This document shows, in pieces, positions 10,112 through 20,181 of a stretch of 32,362 bases of DNA. This DNA comes from Akkermansia muciniphila (GTDB lineage Bacteria; Pseudomonadota; Gammaproteobacteria; Burkholderiales; Burkholderiaceae_C). Each line of letters starts with the position of its first letter. Position 1 is the stretch's first letter. A program made the position numbers and the translations under genes. The notes below the pieces were generated by a model. That model had not been told where the DNA came from. It did not search any database and was given only the letters and a program-made list of their open reading frames with translations. The DNA is taken from contig CALPVM020000002.1 in NCBI GenBank assembly GCA_943327015.2, positions 1 to 32,362 on the forward strand, given 5' to 3'.

Positions 10112-11791
10112 TTATTTGTTGCGTAGTTCACGCCGCAAGATTTTACCAACAGGTGTTTTTGGCAATTCAGTGCGGAATTCAACTACCTTAGGCTGTTTAT
10201 AGCCTGTCAAATTTTCTTTGCAGTATGCACGAACATCGGCTTCAGTCAGATTGGGGTCTTTTTTAACTATCACCATTTTCACTGCTTCGCCTGTCTTGGC
10301 ATCGGGCATACCAACGCAAGCGCACTCCATAATCCCGGGCATTTGCGCCATAACATCTTCGAGCTCGGTGGGGAACACGTTGAAACCACTCACCAAAATC
10401 ATATCCTTCTTACGATCAACGATCTTGAAGTATCCACGCTCATCCATTATGCCAACGTCACCGGATTTGAAATAGCCGTCATTGGTCATAACCTTGGCAG
10501 TTTCGTCAGGCCTTTGCCAGTAGCCAGCCATGACCTGAGGGCCTTTAATGGCTATTTCGCCGGGCTGCCCAATCGGAACTTCAACTCCGTCATCGTCTAA
10601 CAATTTGATGTAGGTGCTAGGCAAAGGAACGCCAATCGTTCCTGTGTATTCCTTGGAAGTAACAGGATTAGCACACGCCGAGGGCGAGGTTTCACTCAAA
10701 CCATAACCTTCACAAATGGGGCAACCGGTTTTCTCAAACCACAGTTTGGCCACGGCGCCTTGCACGGCAGTGCCTCCACCGAGTGAGTTTTTAAGGTTGC
10801 TCCAATCCACTTTATTGAAGTCTGGATGATTAGCCAACCCATTAAACAAAGTATTTACCGCAGGCAGACTGTGAACTTTGTGCTTTGATAATTCCTTTAA
10901 CACCTCACCCAAATCGCGTGGATTGGGAATGAGAATCATCTTGCCGCCGGTTCGCATGGAATACATCATGCCGATGGTAAAAGCAAAGATATGGTATAGC
11001 GGCAATGCACATACACTTACCATTTGCTCTTTAGCTGTGATTTGCTTCATTACAGGATCGTTCCACGCCTCGTTTTGAAGCATGTTGGCAATCAGGTTTC
11101 TGTTCAATAAAACTGCACCCTTTGATACACCAGTAGTACCACCGGTATACTGCAATACAGCTACATCATCAGGCTTAATAACCGGCTTTTGGTAACTTAA
11201 CTTGGCACCTTCAGCCAATGCCCGGTTAAAAGGAACTGCACCAGGCAAATGAAAGGCTGGAACCATTTTCCTCACCTTTCTGACAACAAAATTAGTTAAC
11301 AAGCCATTGAAAAACCCCAATTGATCTCCCATGGCACACAACACTACGTTCTTGACAGGTGTATTTGAAATACACTTTTCTAAGGTTGTAGCAAAGTTTT
11401 CAATAATGACAATCGCCTTGGCTCCAGAATCTTTGAGTTGATGCTCCAACTCGCGAGGGGTATAGAGCGGATTAACGTTAACCACGATAAATCCTGCCCG
11501 CAAAATGCCAGCAACCACCATCGGATACTGAGGAACATTTGGCATCATGATGGCAACACGGTCACCTTTCACCAAACCTAGACTTTGCAAGTAGGCTGCA
11601 AACGCCTGACTGCATTTATCGGTATGCGCATAGCTTATGTCTTTACCCATAAAACTATATGCTGTTCTGTTAGCGTACTTCTGAAAGGCCTCTTCCATCA
11701 ATGCGACCAGTGATGGATAAATGGTCGCATCGATATCTGCAGGTACCCCTTTGTCGTAGCTCTTTAACCAAACGCGATCTGTCATTGTCAT
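10112..11791 (-). CDS. fadD: Long-chain fatty acid-CoA ligase
   Basis: LQYTGGTTGVSKGAVL AMP-binding motif, GYGLSETSP, YFKIVDRKKDMILVSGFNVFP, PKTPVGKILRRELR. Start may be the ATG at 11791 or 11785. Confidence 0.93.
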   Translation of the reverse strand: MTMTDRVWLKSYDKGVPADIDATIYPSLVALMEEAFQKYANRTAYSFMGKDISYAHTDKCSQAFAAYLQSLGLVKGDRVAIMMPNVPQYPMVVAGILRAGFIVVNVNPLYTPRELEHQLKDSGAKAIVIIENFATTLEKCISNTPVKNVVLCAMGDQLGFFNGLLTNFVVRKVRKMVPAFHLPGAVPFNRALAEGAKLSYQKPVIKPDDVAVLQYTGGTTGVSKGAVLLNRNLIANMLQNEAWNDPVMKQITAKEQMVSVCALPLYHIFAFTIGMMYSMRTGGKMILIPNPRDLGEVLKELSKHKVHSLPAVNTLFNGLANHPDFNKVDWSNLKNSLGGGTAVQGAVAKLWFEKTGCPICEGYGLSETSPSACANPVTSKEYTGTIGVPLPSTYIKLLDDDGVEVPIGQPGEIAIKGPQVMAGYWQRPDETAKVMTNDGYFKSGDVGIMDERGYFKIVDRKKDMILVSGFNVFPTELEDVMAQMPGIMECACVGMPDAKTGEAVKMVIVKKDPNLTEADVRAYCKENLTGYKQPKVVEFRTELPKTPVGKILRRELRNK

Positions 11792-11826
11792 CCTCTTATG
11801 TTTAATTTTTTTAAAAGGCAGAAGTA

Positions 11827-13263
11827 CTATTCAATAGCCTTGCCCATATCTTCAACAACTTTTTTAGCGTCGCCAAAAACCATCATGGTTTTGTCCATGT
11901 AGAACAATTCATTATCCAAACCCGCATAACCTGCGGCCATGGAACGCTTATTCACTATAATTGTTTTTGCCTTATACGCTTCGAGAATGGGCATGCCATA
12001 AATGGGACTTCCTTTGATGTGTGCAGCAGGATTTACCACATCATTGGCCCCCAGAATAATAGCGACATCTGCCTGACCAAACTCACCATTAATGTCCTCC
12101 ATCTCAAACACCTGGTCGTACGGCACTTCGGCTTCGGCCAACAGTACGTTCATGTGTCCTGGCATGCGGCCGGCTACGGGGTGAATTGCGTATTTAACGG
12201 TAATGCCTTTTTCGGTGAGTTTGGCAGCAAGCTCTTTTACCGCATGCTGCGCACGCGCAACCGCCAAGCCATAGCCTGGAACAATAACCACGGTTTCTGC
12301 GTTACCCAAGACAAATGCAGCATCATCTGCACTACCACTCTTCACACTGCGCTGGACCTGCCCTCCTGCTGCTGCAGTGGTAGGGTCGCTTCCAAAACCA
12401 CCCAGAATCACATTGAAGAATGAACGATTCATGGCTTTGCACATGATGTAACTCAAAATTGCACCGCTAGATCCCACGAGTGAGCCGGCAATAATCAGCA
12501 TGCTGTTGTTGAGCGAGAAGCCGATGCCTGCAGCAGCCCAACCGGAATAGCTGTTAAGCATAGAAACCACGACCGGCATGTCAGCGCCACCGATCGGAAT
12601 GATTATTAAAACACCCATTACAAAAGACAATGCCAACATAAGGAAAAATGCATTCCAATTGCCTGTGAGCATAAAGGCAAAACCCAATCCCAAGGTAGCA
12701 AGACCCAGCACCAGATTTAATTTATGCTGACCTGCAAACTGCACAGGAGCGCCCTGGAAAAGTCGGAATTTGTACTTCCCGGACAGTTTTCCAAACGCAA
12801 TGACCGAGCCACTAAAAGTAATTGCGCCAATTGCCGCACCCAAGAAAAGCTCAAGTCGGTTACCTAACGGAATTTCTGCATCTTTAGCCGCAATATTAAA
12901 AGCCCAAGGCTCAGCTACGGCTGCAACCGCAATAAATACTGCAGCCAAGCCAATCATGCTGTGCATGAAGGCTACTAATTCGGGCATTTTGGTCATTTCT
13001 ACCCGCTTGGCCATCACAGTACCAGCAGTGCCACCCACCAACAGAGCGCCGATAACCCAAGTCATTCCAACAACACCGTTTTGTCCGGTCTGGCTGGCAA
13101 TTTTAAAAATCAAGGCCGCTGTTGTTACCACAGCTACTGCCATACCAACCATTCCAAACATGTTTCCGCGTATTGAAGTAGTCGGGTGTGACAGGCCTTT
13201 AAGCGCCTGTATAAAACAGACGCTTGCAAACAAGTACAAGAGGGTTACGATATCGAGGCTCAT
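11827..13263 (-). CDS. pntB: NAD(P) transhydrogenase beta subunit
   Basis: IPIGGADMPVVVSMLNSYSGWAAAGIGF, VIVPGYGLAVARAQHAVKEL, INGEFGQADVAIILGANDVVNPAA. Confidence 0.97.
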   Translation of the reverse strand: MSLDIVTLLYLFASVCFIQALKGLSHPTTSIRGNMFGMVGMAVAVVTTAALIFKIASQTGQNGVVGMTWVIGALLVGGTAGTVMAKRVEMTKMPELVAFMHSMIGLAAVFIAVAAVAEPWAFNIAAKDAEIPLGNRLELFLGAAIGAITFSGSVIAFGKLSGKYKFRLFQGAPVQFAGQHKLNLVLGLATLGLGFAFMLTGNWNAFFLMLALSFVMGVLIIIPIGGADMPVVVSMLNSYSGWAAAGIGFSLNNSMLIIAGSLVGSSGAILSYIMCKAMNRSFFNVILGGFGSDPTTAAAGGQVQRSVKSGSADDAAFVLGNAETVVIVPGYGLAVARAQHAVKELAAKLTEKGITVKYAIHPVAGRMPGHMNVLLAEAEVPYDQVFEMEDINGEFGQADVAIILGANDVVNPAAHIKGSPIYGMPILEAYKAKTIIVNKRSMAAGYAGLDNELFYMDKTMMVFGDAKKVVEDMGKAIE

Positions 13264-13580
13264 TTAGCACCTTCCTTTACTACAACTTTTTTCTCTTTTT
13301 TCTTGAACATTTCAAGCATACGGCGTGTAACCATAAAACCACCAAAAACATTGACTGCGGCTAACACTACAGCCAACACGCCCATAGACTTACCAAGGGT
13401 AGTTTCTGTCAAGGCCGCAGCCAGCATAGCGCCAACAATAACGATAGCTGAAATAGCATTCGTTACTGCCATGAGCGGGGTGTGTAAAGCAGGGGTAACG
13501 GTCCAGACCACGTGGTAACCCACGTATATAGCCAGCACAAAAATAATAAGATTCAATATGGTGGGGGAAACCATTTCCAT
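13260..13580 (-). CDS. pntAb: NAD(P) transhydrogenase subunit alpha part 2 (transmembrane)
   Basis: YHVVWTVTPALHTPLMAVTNAISAIVIVGAML; overlaps the pntB start by 4 nt. Confidence 0.95.
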   Translation of the reverse strand: MEMVSPTILNLIIFVLAIYVGYHVVWTVTPALHTPLMAVTNAISAIVIVGAMLAAALTETTLGKSMGVLAVVLAAVNVFGGFMVTRRMLEMFKKKEKKVVVKEGAK

Positions 13581-13609
13581 GGTGACTCTCCTTTTCTTGG
13601 GTTAATTTT

Positions 13610-14740
13610 TTATTTGCGGCGAACTTCGCCACCTTGGGTCATCAGGCAAGCAGCCACTATGTCGTCAGACATATCAACATGCAAAGCGCCCTCTTTGTTA
13701 ATGACCAACTTTAAAAAGTCAAGTACATTGCGCGCATACAACGAAGATGCATCTGCAGCCACCAGTGCAGGAAGATTGGTTTCTCCAACAATAGTGACAC
13801 CGTGTTTAACAACAGTTTTATCCGCTTCAGAGAGCGGGCAGTTGCCACCTACTCCACCGGGACCCTTGCCTGCAGCCAAGTCAACAATGACAGAACCAGC
13901 CTTCATGGATTTAACCATGTCTTCTGTTACCAAAACCGGTGCAGCACGGCCAGGAATCAATGCCGTACTGATAACAACATCTGCCATGGCTACACGTTTT
14001 GCCACCTCTAACTTCTGACGATCTAGCCAACTTTGCGGCATAGGCTTAGCGTAACCACCCACACCAACAGCGGCTTCTTTTTCTTCAGGGGTATCGTAAG
14101 AAACATCAATGAACTTAGCACCCAGAGACTCCACCTGCTCTTTTACGCTAGGACGTACATCTGATGCTTCGATTACCGCACCCAGACGCTTGGCAGTTGC
14201 AATGGCCTGTAGACCTGCCACGCCAACACCTAGAATAACCACACGTGCCGCCTTAACGGTACCTGCTGCTGTCATAAGCATTGGGAAAAATCGCTGGTAC
14301 TTGTCAGCAGCCATCATCACGGCTTTGTAACCTGCAATATTAGCCTGACTTGATAGCACATCCATGCTCTGTGCACGGGTAGTACGGGGAGCAGCCTCTA
14401 GAGCGTAGGAAGTTAGCTGTGCCGTTGCTAGACGCTGCAAACCTGCTGCGTCAAACGGATTTAACATACCAACCAATGTCGCACCTGGCTTCATGAGGGA
14501 TAGTTCTGCATCCACCGGAGTTCGAACTTTTAAAACCAGATCACACGACAATGCCCCCTTGGCATCGGTTACTTCTGCACCCGCAGCAACATAGGCGTCA
14601 TCCGTGACACTGGCAGGAACACCTGCTCCGGATTGAATGCGCACAGTGTGCCCTTGTGATTTGAGTTTTTTTACTGTTTCCGGTGTGACGGCTACACGGG
14701 TTTCTCCCACCAAAGTTTCGGTGGGTACGCCAATTTGCAT
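13610..14740 (-). CDS. pntAa: NAD(P) transhydrogenase subunit alpha part 1
   Basis: MQIGVPTETLVGETRVAVTPETVKKL..., VVILGVGVAGLQAIATAKRLGAVIEASDVR, AAGKGPGGVGGNCPLSEAD. No TM tail, so three-subunit type. Confidence 0.96.
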   Translation of the reverse strand: MQIGVPTETLVGETRVAVTPETVKKLKSQGHTVRIQSGAGVPASVTDDAYVAAGAEVTDAKGALSCDLVLKVRTPVDAELSLMKPGATLVGMLNPFDAAGLQRLATAQLTSYALEAAPRTTRAQSMDVLSSQANIAGYKAVMMAADKYQRFFPMLMTAAGTVKAARVVILGVGVAGLQAIATAKRLGAVIEASDVRPSVKEQVESLGAKFIDVSYDTPEEKEAAVGVGGYAKPMPQSWLDRQKLEVAKRVAMADVVISTALIPGRAAPVLVTEDMVKSMKAGSVIVDLAAGKGPGGVGGNCPLSEADKTVVKHGVTIVGETNLPALVAADASSLYARNVLDFLKLVINKEGALHVDMSDDIVAACLMTQGGEVRRK

Positions 14741-14875
14741 GGAGCGCTCCTTAAAAAAAGGTTTAAAAAATAACTGTCGTTAAGCTTACATGAATTTATA
14801 GTGACTATTCACTCGTCAAATCACCAATATGTGCATTAGGCGTTTTTTTTTCATTGAACACTGAGATAATGCTGC

Positions 14876-15343
14876 ATGACATCTCGTTGGAAACCTCATG
14901 TTACCGTAGCTGCCATCATTGAACGCGATGGCCGATTTCTTTTTGTTGAAGAGCATACCCCCGAGGGACTGCGACTGAACAACCCTGCTGGTCATCTTGA
15001 TCCGGGAGAGTCGCCAGTAGAAGCCTGCATAAGAGAGACTCTAGAGGAGACAGCTTTTGAATTTACTCCAAATTTTTTAGTAGGCGTTTATTTGTCGCGC
15101 TCTATTCAAGATGTCACCTATTTGCGTTTTGCGTTTTGCGGCGATCTTGGCACTTTTAATCCCACCCGCAATCTTGATACTGGAATCACACGCACATTGT
15201 GGTTAACTGCCAATGAAGTACGCCAAAGCTGCAATCTGCTACGTAGCCCATTGGTTTTACGCTGCATGGAAGACTACCTCAAAGGCCAACGCTATCCAAT
15301 TGATTTGATTTATACCGATCCAAGCGTAACAGCATTGACATAG
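14876..15343 (+). CDS. nudJ: Nudix hydrolase, NudJ-like
   Basis: Nudix box [23 protein letters not shown]; immediately upstream of mnmA. Confidence 0.85.
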   Translation: MTSRWKPHVTVAAIIERDGRFLFVEEHTPEGLRLNNPAGHLDPGESPVEACIRETLEETAFEFTPNFLVGVYLSRSIQDVTYLRFAFCGDLGTFNPTRNLDTGITRTLWLTANEVRQSCNLLRSPLVLRCMEDYLKGQRYPIDLIYTDPSVTALT

Positions 15344-15353
15344 GGAGTTTTGG

Positions 15354-16472
15354 ATGGTTAAGCAGCGCATTGTTGTTGGTTTAAGTGGAGGAGTTGACTC
15401 TGCTGTAACCGCCTACTTGCTCAAGCAGCAAGGGCATGAGGTTGTCGGCATTTTCATGAAAAATTGGGAAGATGACGACAACAGTGAGTACTGCTCTTCA
15501 AACATCGACTTTGTGGATGCAGCCGCTGTGGCGGATGTTATTGGCATTGAAATAGAACACGTCAACTTTGCCAGCGAATACCGAGATCGCGTTTTTGCTG
15601 AATTTTTGAGAGAGTACCAAGCCGGCAGAACGCCGAACCCTGACATACTCTGCAACGCTGAGATCAAGTTCAAAGCCTTCTTAGAACATGCCATTCGTCT
15701 GGGTGCCGAGCGTATCGCCACCGGTCACTATGCACGGGTAAGACACAACCCATCCTCTGACCTATTTGAACTTTTAAAAGGTGTAGACCCAGGCAAAGAC
15801 CAGAGCTATTTTTTGCATCGACTTACACAAAACCAGTTAGCCAAATCACTGTTTCCGGTGGGCGCACTGCTCAAATCGGAGGTTAGACGCGTTGCGGAAG
15901 AAATAGGACTTCCCAACGCAAAAAAGAAAGACTCTACCGGAATTTGCTTTATCGGCGAGCGCCCATTTAGAGAGTTTTTAAACCGCTACATCGCACATGC
16001 ACCTGGCCCGATCAAAGATACCAAGGGTCGAACGATAGGAGAACATGTTGGACTTTCCTTTTACACTCTTGGCCAACGCCAAGGCCTTGGCATTGGTGGT
16101 TTAAAAGCCAAGGGTGCACACAAAGGAAGTGGCGAACACGCCCCATGGTTTGTTGCAAAAAAAGATATAGAAAACAATACTTTATGGGTAGTTCAAGGCC
16201 ATGATCACCCATGGTTGCAATCCATGACTCTGCAGGCGATAGATGCCAGTTGGCTATCTGGATCACCTGCAAAGGCCGGTAGCTACGCTGCAAAAACGCG
16301 TTATCGGCAAACTGATGCACTTTGCGCTCTTAGCGGTTTGGATGCAACCCATTTCAGCTTGCAATTTAACCTACCCCAATGGGCAGTTACACCGGGGCAA
16401 TCGGCTGTGCTTTATGCGGAGGACATTTGCTTGGGTGGCGGCATCATCTCAAGCAGTTACTGTGAGTACTAA
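15354..16472 (+). CDS. mnmA: tRNA-specific 2-thiouridylase
   Basis: [38 protein letters not shown]-loop, [31 protein letters not shown]. Confidence 0.97.
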   Translation: MVKQRIVVGLSGGVDSAVTAYLLKQQGHEVVGIFMKNWEDDDNSEYCSSNIDFVDAAAVADVIGIEIEHVNFASEYRDRVFAEFLREYQAGRTPNPDILCNAEIKFKAFLEHAIRLGAERIATGHYARVRHNPSSDLFELLKGVDPGKDQSYFLHRLTQNQLAKSLFPVGALLKSEVRRVAEEIGLPNAKKKDSTGICFIGERPFREFLNRYIAHAPGPIKDTKGRTIGEHVGLSFYTLGQRQGLGIGGLKAKGAHKGSGEHAPWFVAKKDIENNTLWVVQGHDHPWLQSMTLQAIDASWLSGSPAKAGSYAAKTRYRQTDALCALSGLDATHFSLQFNLPQWAVTPGQSAVLYAEDICLGGGIISSSYCEY

Positions 16473-16613
16473 CCCGGTCTGGTTACACATTTTTGCGCGT
16501 ACTTTAATATTTGCGTCATAAATCGCTTTGATCGTGATAAATTCGCATGCATCTGCATTAGTTACACACTTATGCCAGAAACATATTTCTTGACAACTTT
16601 AAGAGGGGACGTT

Positions 16614-18200
16614 ATGGCACGTCGATTGAGTCCTTTGGACATGGCTTTTTTGAAAATGGAAACACCCGAGGCTCCCTCGCATATTGCGAGTTTGCAAATT
16701 TTCGAGCCCCCAGCAGGCTACAAGGGTTCGTTTGTTGCTGACCTAAAAGCCAGCTTAGAAAAGATTCCGGTAGGAGAGCCCTTTAATTTGAAGTTAAGTC
16801 CTAAAGGCTTGCCATTCGCGTTTCCCACGTGGATTCCGGACAACAACTTTGACATTGATTTCCACCTGCGTCATTCTGCCCTACCCAAGCCCGGCAGAAT
16901 GGATCAGTTAATGAAGCTTGTTTCACGTTTGCATGGCCGCTTATTAGATCGTACCCGCCCACTGTGGGAAATGTATCTCATCGAGGGCTTAGAAGGCAAT
17001 AAGTTTGCTCTGTATACAAAAATGCACCACGCCTTGGTAGATGGTGTTGGTGGAATGAAATTGATTGATCAAAGCTTTTCACGTTCACCGGAAGATCTGG
17101 ACACCAAAGCACCCTGGGCAATCGAGCAAATTGAGAAAAGTATTCGTGCAAACCGTACGCTCAGTGAAAAGGCTGCTCGTACTGTTAAGAGTTTAATGGG
17201 TCCAATTAAATCTTTGCCCCAAGCGCTTAAGGCTATTGCATTACCTGGCAAAACAGAGGCTGCGATTGCGTTTCAAACCACAAAAACAGTTTTTAATGGA
17301 CACATTACGGCCTCACGTCGCTTTGCCATTCATACTCTTCCACTGGCTGAAACCAAAGAACTAGGCAAAGCGCTAGGACACACTGTTAACGATCTATTCC
17401 TTGCTATTTCTTCTGCCGCTCTGCGACGCTATTTAGAGGAAAAAGGACAAACACCCGATTTACCATTAACTGCCACTGTGCCGGTATCTTTACAAGTTAA
17501 GGGTTCTACAAAACAGGGCAACCAAATTTCTTACGTAGCGGTCAATTTACGCACCGATATTTCAGACCCATTAGACCGTCTTAAGGCCATTGGAAGATCT
17601 GCAGCCGCTGCAAAAAATGACATGAGCTCTCTGAGTCGTGATGCGGTTCAAACTCTTGCAGTGGTGGCACAAAGCACTGCTGCTTTAATTAATCAGTTCA
17701 GATTATCTGAGTATTTAAAACCACCTGCCAATTTGGTGATATCAAACGTACCTGGCCCACGAGAAACTTTGTATTTCAAAGGAGCAAAACTAGTAGGCTA
17801 CTACCCTCTGTCTATACTTATGGACGGACAAGCGCTTAACATCACCCTTTGTAGCCATGGCAACCAATTAGACTTTGGAATATTGGGTTGCCGCAATGCC
17901 ATGCCTGATATTGAGTCACTGGCCAAGTTTATTGGTGACGCATACGAAGAACTTAAAGCGGTAGCACTGAAGAAAAGCGAAGACTTAGCACCAGCTGCTA
18001 AGGATGCGGCACCCAAGGCTGAAAAAACGAGTTTTAAGAAAACCTCAACTTCTGCAGGTGGCAAAGCTACTCCAACCAAAAAGCCAAGACCTGCCAGCAA
18101 AAAGGTTGCTAAAGCTCCCGAATCATCAAATAGTCCAACACCTGCAGTGACAACTGAAACACCCGCTGTTTCCGCTCCTGAAGTGGAAGTAACGGCCTAA
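16614..18200 (+). CDS. Wax ester synthase/diacylglycerol acyltransferase family (WS/DGAT) with Lys/Ala/Pro-rich C-terminal tail
   Basis: ARRLSPLDMAFLKMETPEAPSHIASLQIF, catalytic MHHALVDGVGG (HHxxxDG), VISNVPGPRETLYFKGAKLVG. An RBS-like AGAGGGGA precedes the ATG at 16614; the track start 16572 looks too early. Confidence 0.92.
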   Translation: MARRLSPLDMAFLKMETPEAPSHIASLQIFEPPAGYKGSFVADLKASLEKIPVGEPFNLKLSPKGLPFAFPTWIPDNNFDIDFHLRHSALPKPGRMDQLMKLVSRLHGRLLDRTRPLWEMYLIEGLEGNKFALYTKMHHALVDGVGGMKLIDQSFSRSPEDLDTKAPWAIEQIEKSIRANRTLSEKAARTVKSLMGPIKSLPQALKAIALPGKTEAAIAFQTTKTVFNGHITASRRFAIHTLPLAETKELGKALGHTVNDLFLAISSAALRRYLEEKGQTPDLPLTATVPVSLQVKGSTKQGNQISYVAVNLRTDISDPLDRLKAIGRSAAAAKNDMSSLSRDAVQTLAVVAQSTAALINQFRLSEYLKPPANLVISNVPGPRETLYFKGAKLVGYYPLSILMDGQALNITLCSHGNQLDFGILGCRNAMPDIESLAKFIGDAYEELKAVALKKSEDLAPAAKDAAPKAEKTSFKKTSTSAGGKATPTKKPRPASKKVAKAPESSNSPTPAVTTETPAVSAPEVEVTA

Positions 18201-18207
18201 GCAATGC

Positions 18208-18238
18208 AATTGCAGCCTGTATTACACAGGCTGCAATT
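18208..18238. terminator. Strong inverted repeat between convergent genes, probable bidirectional terminator
   Basis: aattgcagcctgt-attac-acaggctgcaatt: perfect 13-bp arms with a 5-nt loop. No long U-tract on either strand. Confidence 0.6.
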
Positions 18239-18246
18239 TCTACTAT

Positions 18247-19467
18247 CTAGTCGACCAAACCTAACTCTGCTACAAATTGCGTCATTGCATTTGCTGCAGC
18301 TGATTTTGGAAAATGGTGCTCCAAATTGGGAGATCCAAAACGCATAGACTTCGGAAATGGGCTGTATGACAAATCCCAGTGATGCGCTCGTACCATGGCT
18401 AAATCAGTGGCCATTGGCAAGTGGATTTTTGCACAATGCTGCGTAACCTGCATATCGTTGTTTGCATCGTATTTATTCAACTCCATAACACCCTGTAACT
18501 GGAAGTAGGGAACTTCAAGCGGTGAAGTAGATCCAGTGATATTGAATATTGGCAAATCAAGCGCATCAATGGCAGCTCCATGCATGCGATTGAAGTGCGA
18601 TCGCTCTGCCATGGTTAGCGACTTTACAGCGCTCTTGATGTCGAATTCATGCATACGCGCCATAAACCCCTTTGGATTTATGACAGGTGAAATCATGTGC
18701 AGAACATCGGTCATGCGACTTTCAATAGCTTCCACAGGTAAATCCTTGATGACTGCGTAGGCATTATCAGCCAGCAGTGATCCCCCGGGTGCACCGCCCC
18801 AATTCATTAGGCAGCGTATGCGTGAACGAACATCTGGACGTTCAACCAAGAGGGTAAGAACATCTGGCGTACCTTTACTGTATGAAATAAAGAAAAAGTC
18901 TCCAGGAGCTTGTGCATCTTGTTTGGGAATGAGTTTTCCGCTGGCATCATGACCAATACCTTGTTCAATCATTCGCAGTAAATCTGCTGTATTGGCCTCA
19001 CAGCCGCGCATGGGGTGCGAATCTGACTGTAATACACGAATACCCATTTCACGCTCTAATGCTGGAAAAGCATCTATAAATGCCTTCACTGGCAAAATGC
19101 CCGTTAAAAGCCCTGGAGCAAACACCAAGCTTGTTTTTTTGATAGGCTTAATTTGCGCCTCAGGCATGTCGATATTCCATTCGAGAGGGCCATCTCCACG
19201 CAAAAAGCGTTCTGCAACCTTTTGACGGTTATCACGACTGTCTTTGACTTTTAAGCCACCTAAGCGTTTTCCTGCTGCTTTAACAGCGTGCGAATCTTTA
19301 GCGGCCTCATTGATAAAAAGATTACGCCAACGTCTTCCACACCATTCTTTGATGTAGGGGTCGGTGAACACACGCTTATCCTCTGCAATTAGTTTTTTTA
19401 GTTCACGAATCAGAGCGATATAGTCATGTTTTTGCTCCAGCAAACGCAGCTCTTGATAATTTGTCAT
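18247..19467 (-). CDS. Alpha/beta-hydrolase-like protein, function uncertain
   Basis: FFFISYSKGTPDVLTLL (S-x-S-x-G nucleophile-like motif) and C-terminal LEHHFPKSAAANAMTQFVAELGL (catalytic His-like). Convergent neighbour of WS/DGAT. Confidence 0.6.
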   Translation of the reverse strand: MTNYQELRLLEQKHDYIALIRELKKLIAEDKRVFTDPYIKEWCGRRWRNLFINEAAKDSHAVKAAGKRLGGLKVKDSRDNRQKVAERFLRGDGPLEWNIDMPEAQIKPIKKTSLVFAPGLLTGILPVKAFIDAFPALEREMGIRVLQSDSHPMRGCEANTADLLRMIEQGIGHDASGKLIPKQDAQAPGDFFFISYSKGTPDVLTLLVERPDVRSRIRCLMNWGGAPGGSLLADNAYAVIKDLPVEAIESRMTDVLHMISPVINPKGFMARMHEFDIKSAVKSLTMAERSHFNRMHGAAIDALDLPIFNITGSTSPLEVPYFQLQGVMELNKYDANNDMQVTQHCAKIHLPMATDLAMVRAHHWDLSYSPFPKSMRFGSPNLEHHFPKSAAANAMTQFVAELGLVD

Positions 19468-19591
19468 ATGCTTGTCTCATTTGAAAAAGTTAGAGGCATG
19501 AAGCTTAACCTATCAGCGTTAGTTTCAAAGCAAACCATGCTAGAAACATGCAACGAAATATGTAAGTTTGTGTCGTTTGAACGCACAAAAC

Positions 19592-19617
19592 AAAAAGCCA
19601 ACTAATGTTGGCTTTTT
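19592..19617. terminator. Intrinsic terminator (AAAAAGCCAAC-TAAT-GTTGGCTTTTT)
   Basis: Perfect 11-bp inverted repeat with T-runs on both strands. It lies downstream of the tRNA on the minus strand. Confidence 0.85.
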
Positions 19618-19637
19618 GTAAATCAACTAAGCTGATT

Positions 19638-19714
<77 letters not shown>

Positions 19715-19722
19715 GTGTGTGT

Positions 19723-19728
19723 ATTATA
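19723..19728 (-). promoter_or_regulatory. Candidate -10 box (TATAAT) for tRNA-fMet
   Basis: Minus strand TAATCGGC-TATAAT-ACACACAC-CGCGCGA. Perfect -10 hexamer 8 nt before the mature tRNA 5' end; the -35 inside rplQ is weak. Confidence 0.5.
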
Positions 19729-19733
19729 GCCGA

Positions 19734-20132
19734 TTAAGACTTGTTTTCTTCAGCTGGCGCATCAATAGTTTCGACAGCACGGTCTACCAACTCAACCAGT
19801 GCCATTGGAGCGTTGTCACCTACACGGAAACCCATTTTAAGAATACGTGTGTAACCACCAGGACGAGCTTTAAAGCGTGGGCCTAAATCATTAAACAACT
19901 TAGTAACACTATCACGATCACGCAAACGGTCAAAAGCAAGGCGACGATTAGCCAAAGATGCCTCTTTAGCTAAAGTAATCATTGGCTCAATGACTCGCCG
20001 CAGTTCTTTAGCTTTAGGTACCGTTGTTTTGATAGCTTCGTGTTCAATTAACGAGTTCATCATATTACGCAACATAGCCAAACGATGCGATGTTGTACGA
20101 TTAAGTTTACGTAGTCCGTGTCCGTGACGCAT
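19734..20132 (-). CDS. rplQ: 50S ribosomal protein L17
   Basis: [37 protein letters not shown]. Confidence 0.98.
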   Translation of the reverse strand: MRHGHGLRKLNRTTSHRLAMLRNMMNSLIEHEAIKTTVPKAKELRRVIEPMITLAKEASLANRRLAFDRLRDRDSVTKLFNDLGPRFKARPGGYTRILKMGFRVGDNAPMALVELVDRAVETIDAPAEENKS

Positions 20133-20181
20133 GATAATTCCTATTTACTTATTAAAGCAGCCGTATCAGGTACTGCAAGTT

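Noticed and set aside
12770-13267. 165-aa plus-strand ORF antisense to pntB/pntAb
   Set aside because: Fully antisense to strongly supported transhydrogenase genes; Thr/Pro/Ala-rich composition typical of a shadow frame.
13512-14018. 168-aa plus-strand ORF opposite pntAa
   Set aside because: Antisense to pntAa; no recognisable protein features.
14876-15343. Nudix box with Ala instead of the usual Gly (EETAF) as a catalytic defect
   Set aside because: The catalytic Glu residues are intact and this position varies in NudJ-like proteins; not notable.
18247-19467. Initial impression of a classical PHA/PHB depolymerase
   Set aside because: The motif is S-x-S-x-G rather than a lipase box and I do not recognise the rest as PhaZ; left as alpha/beta-hydrolase-like.
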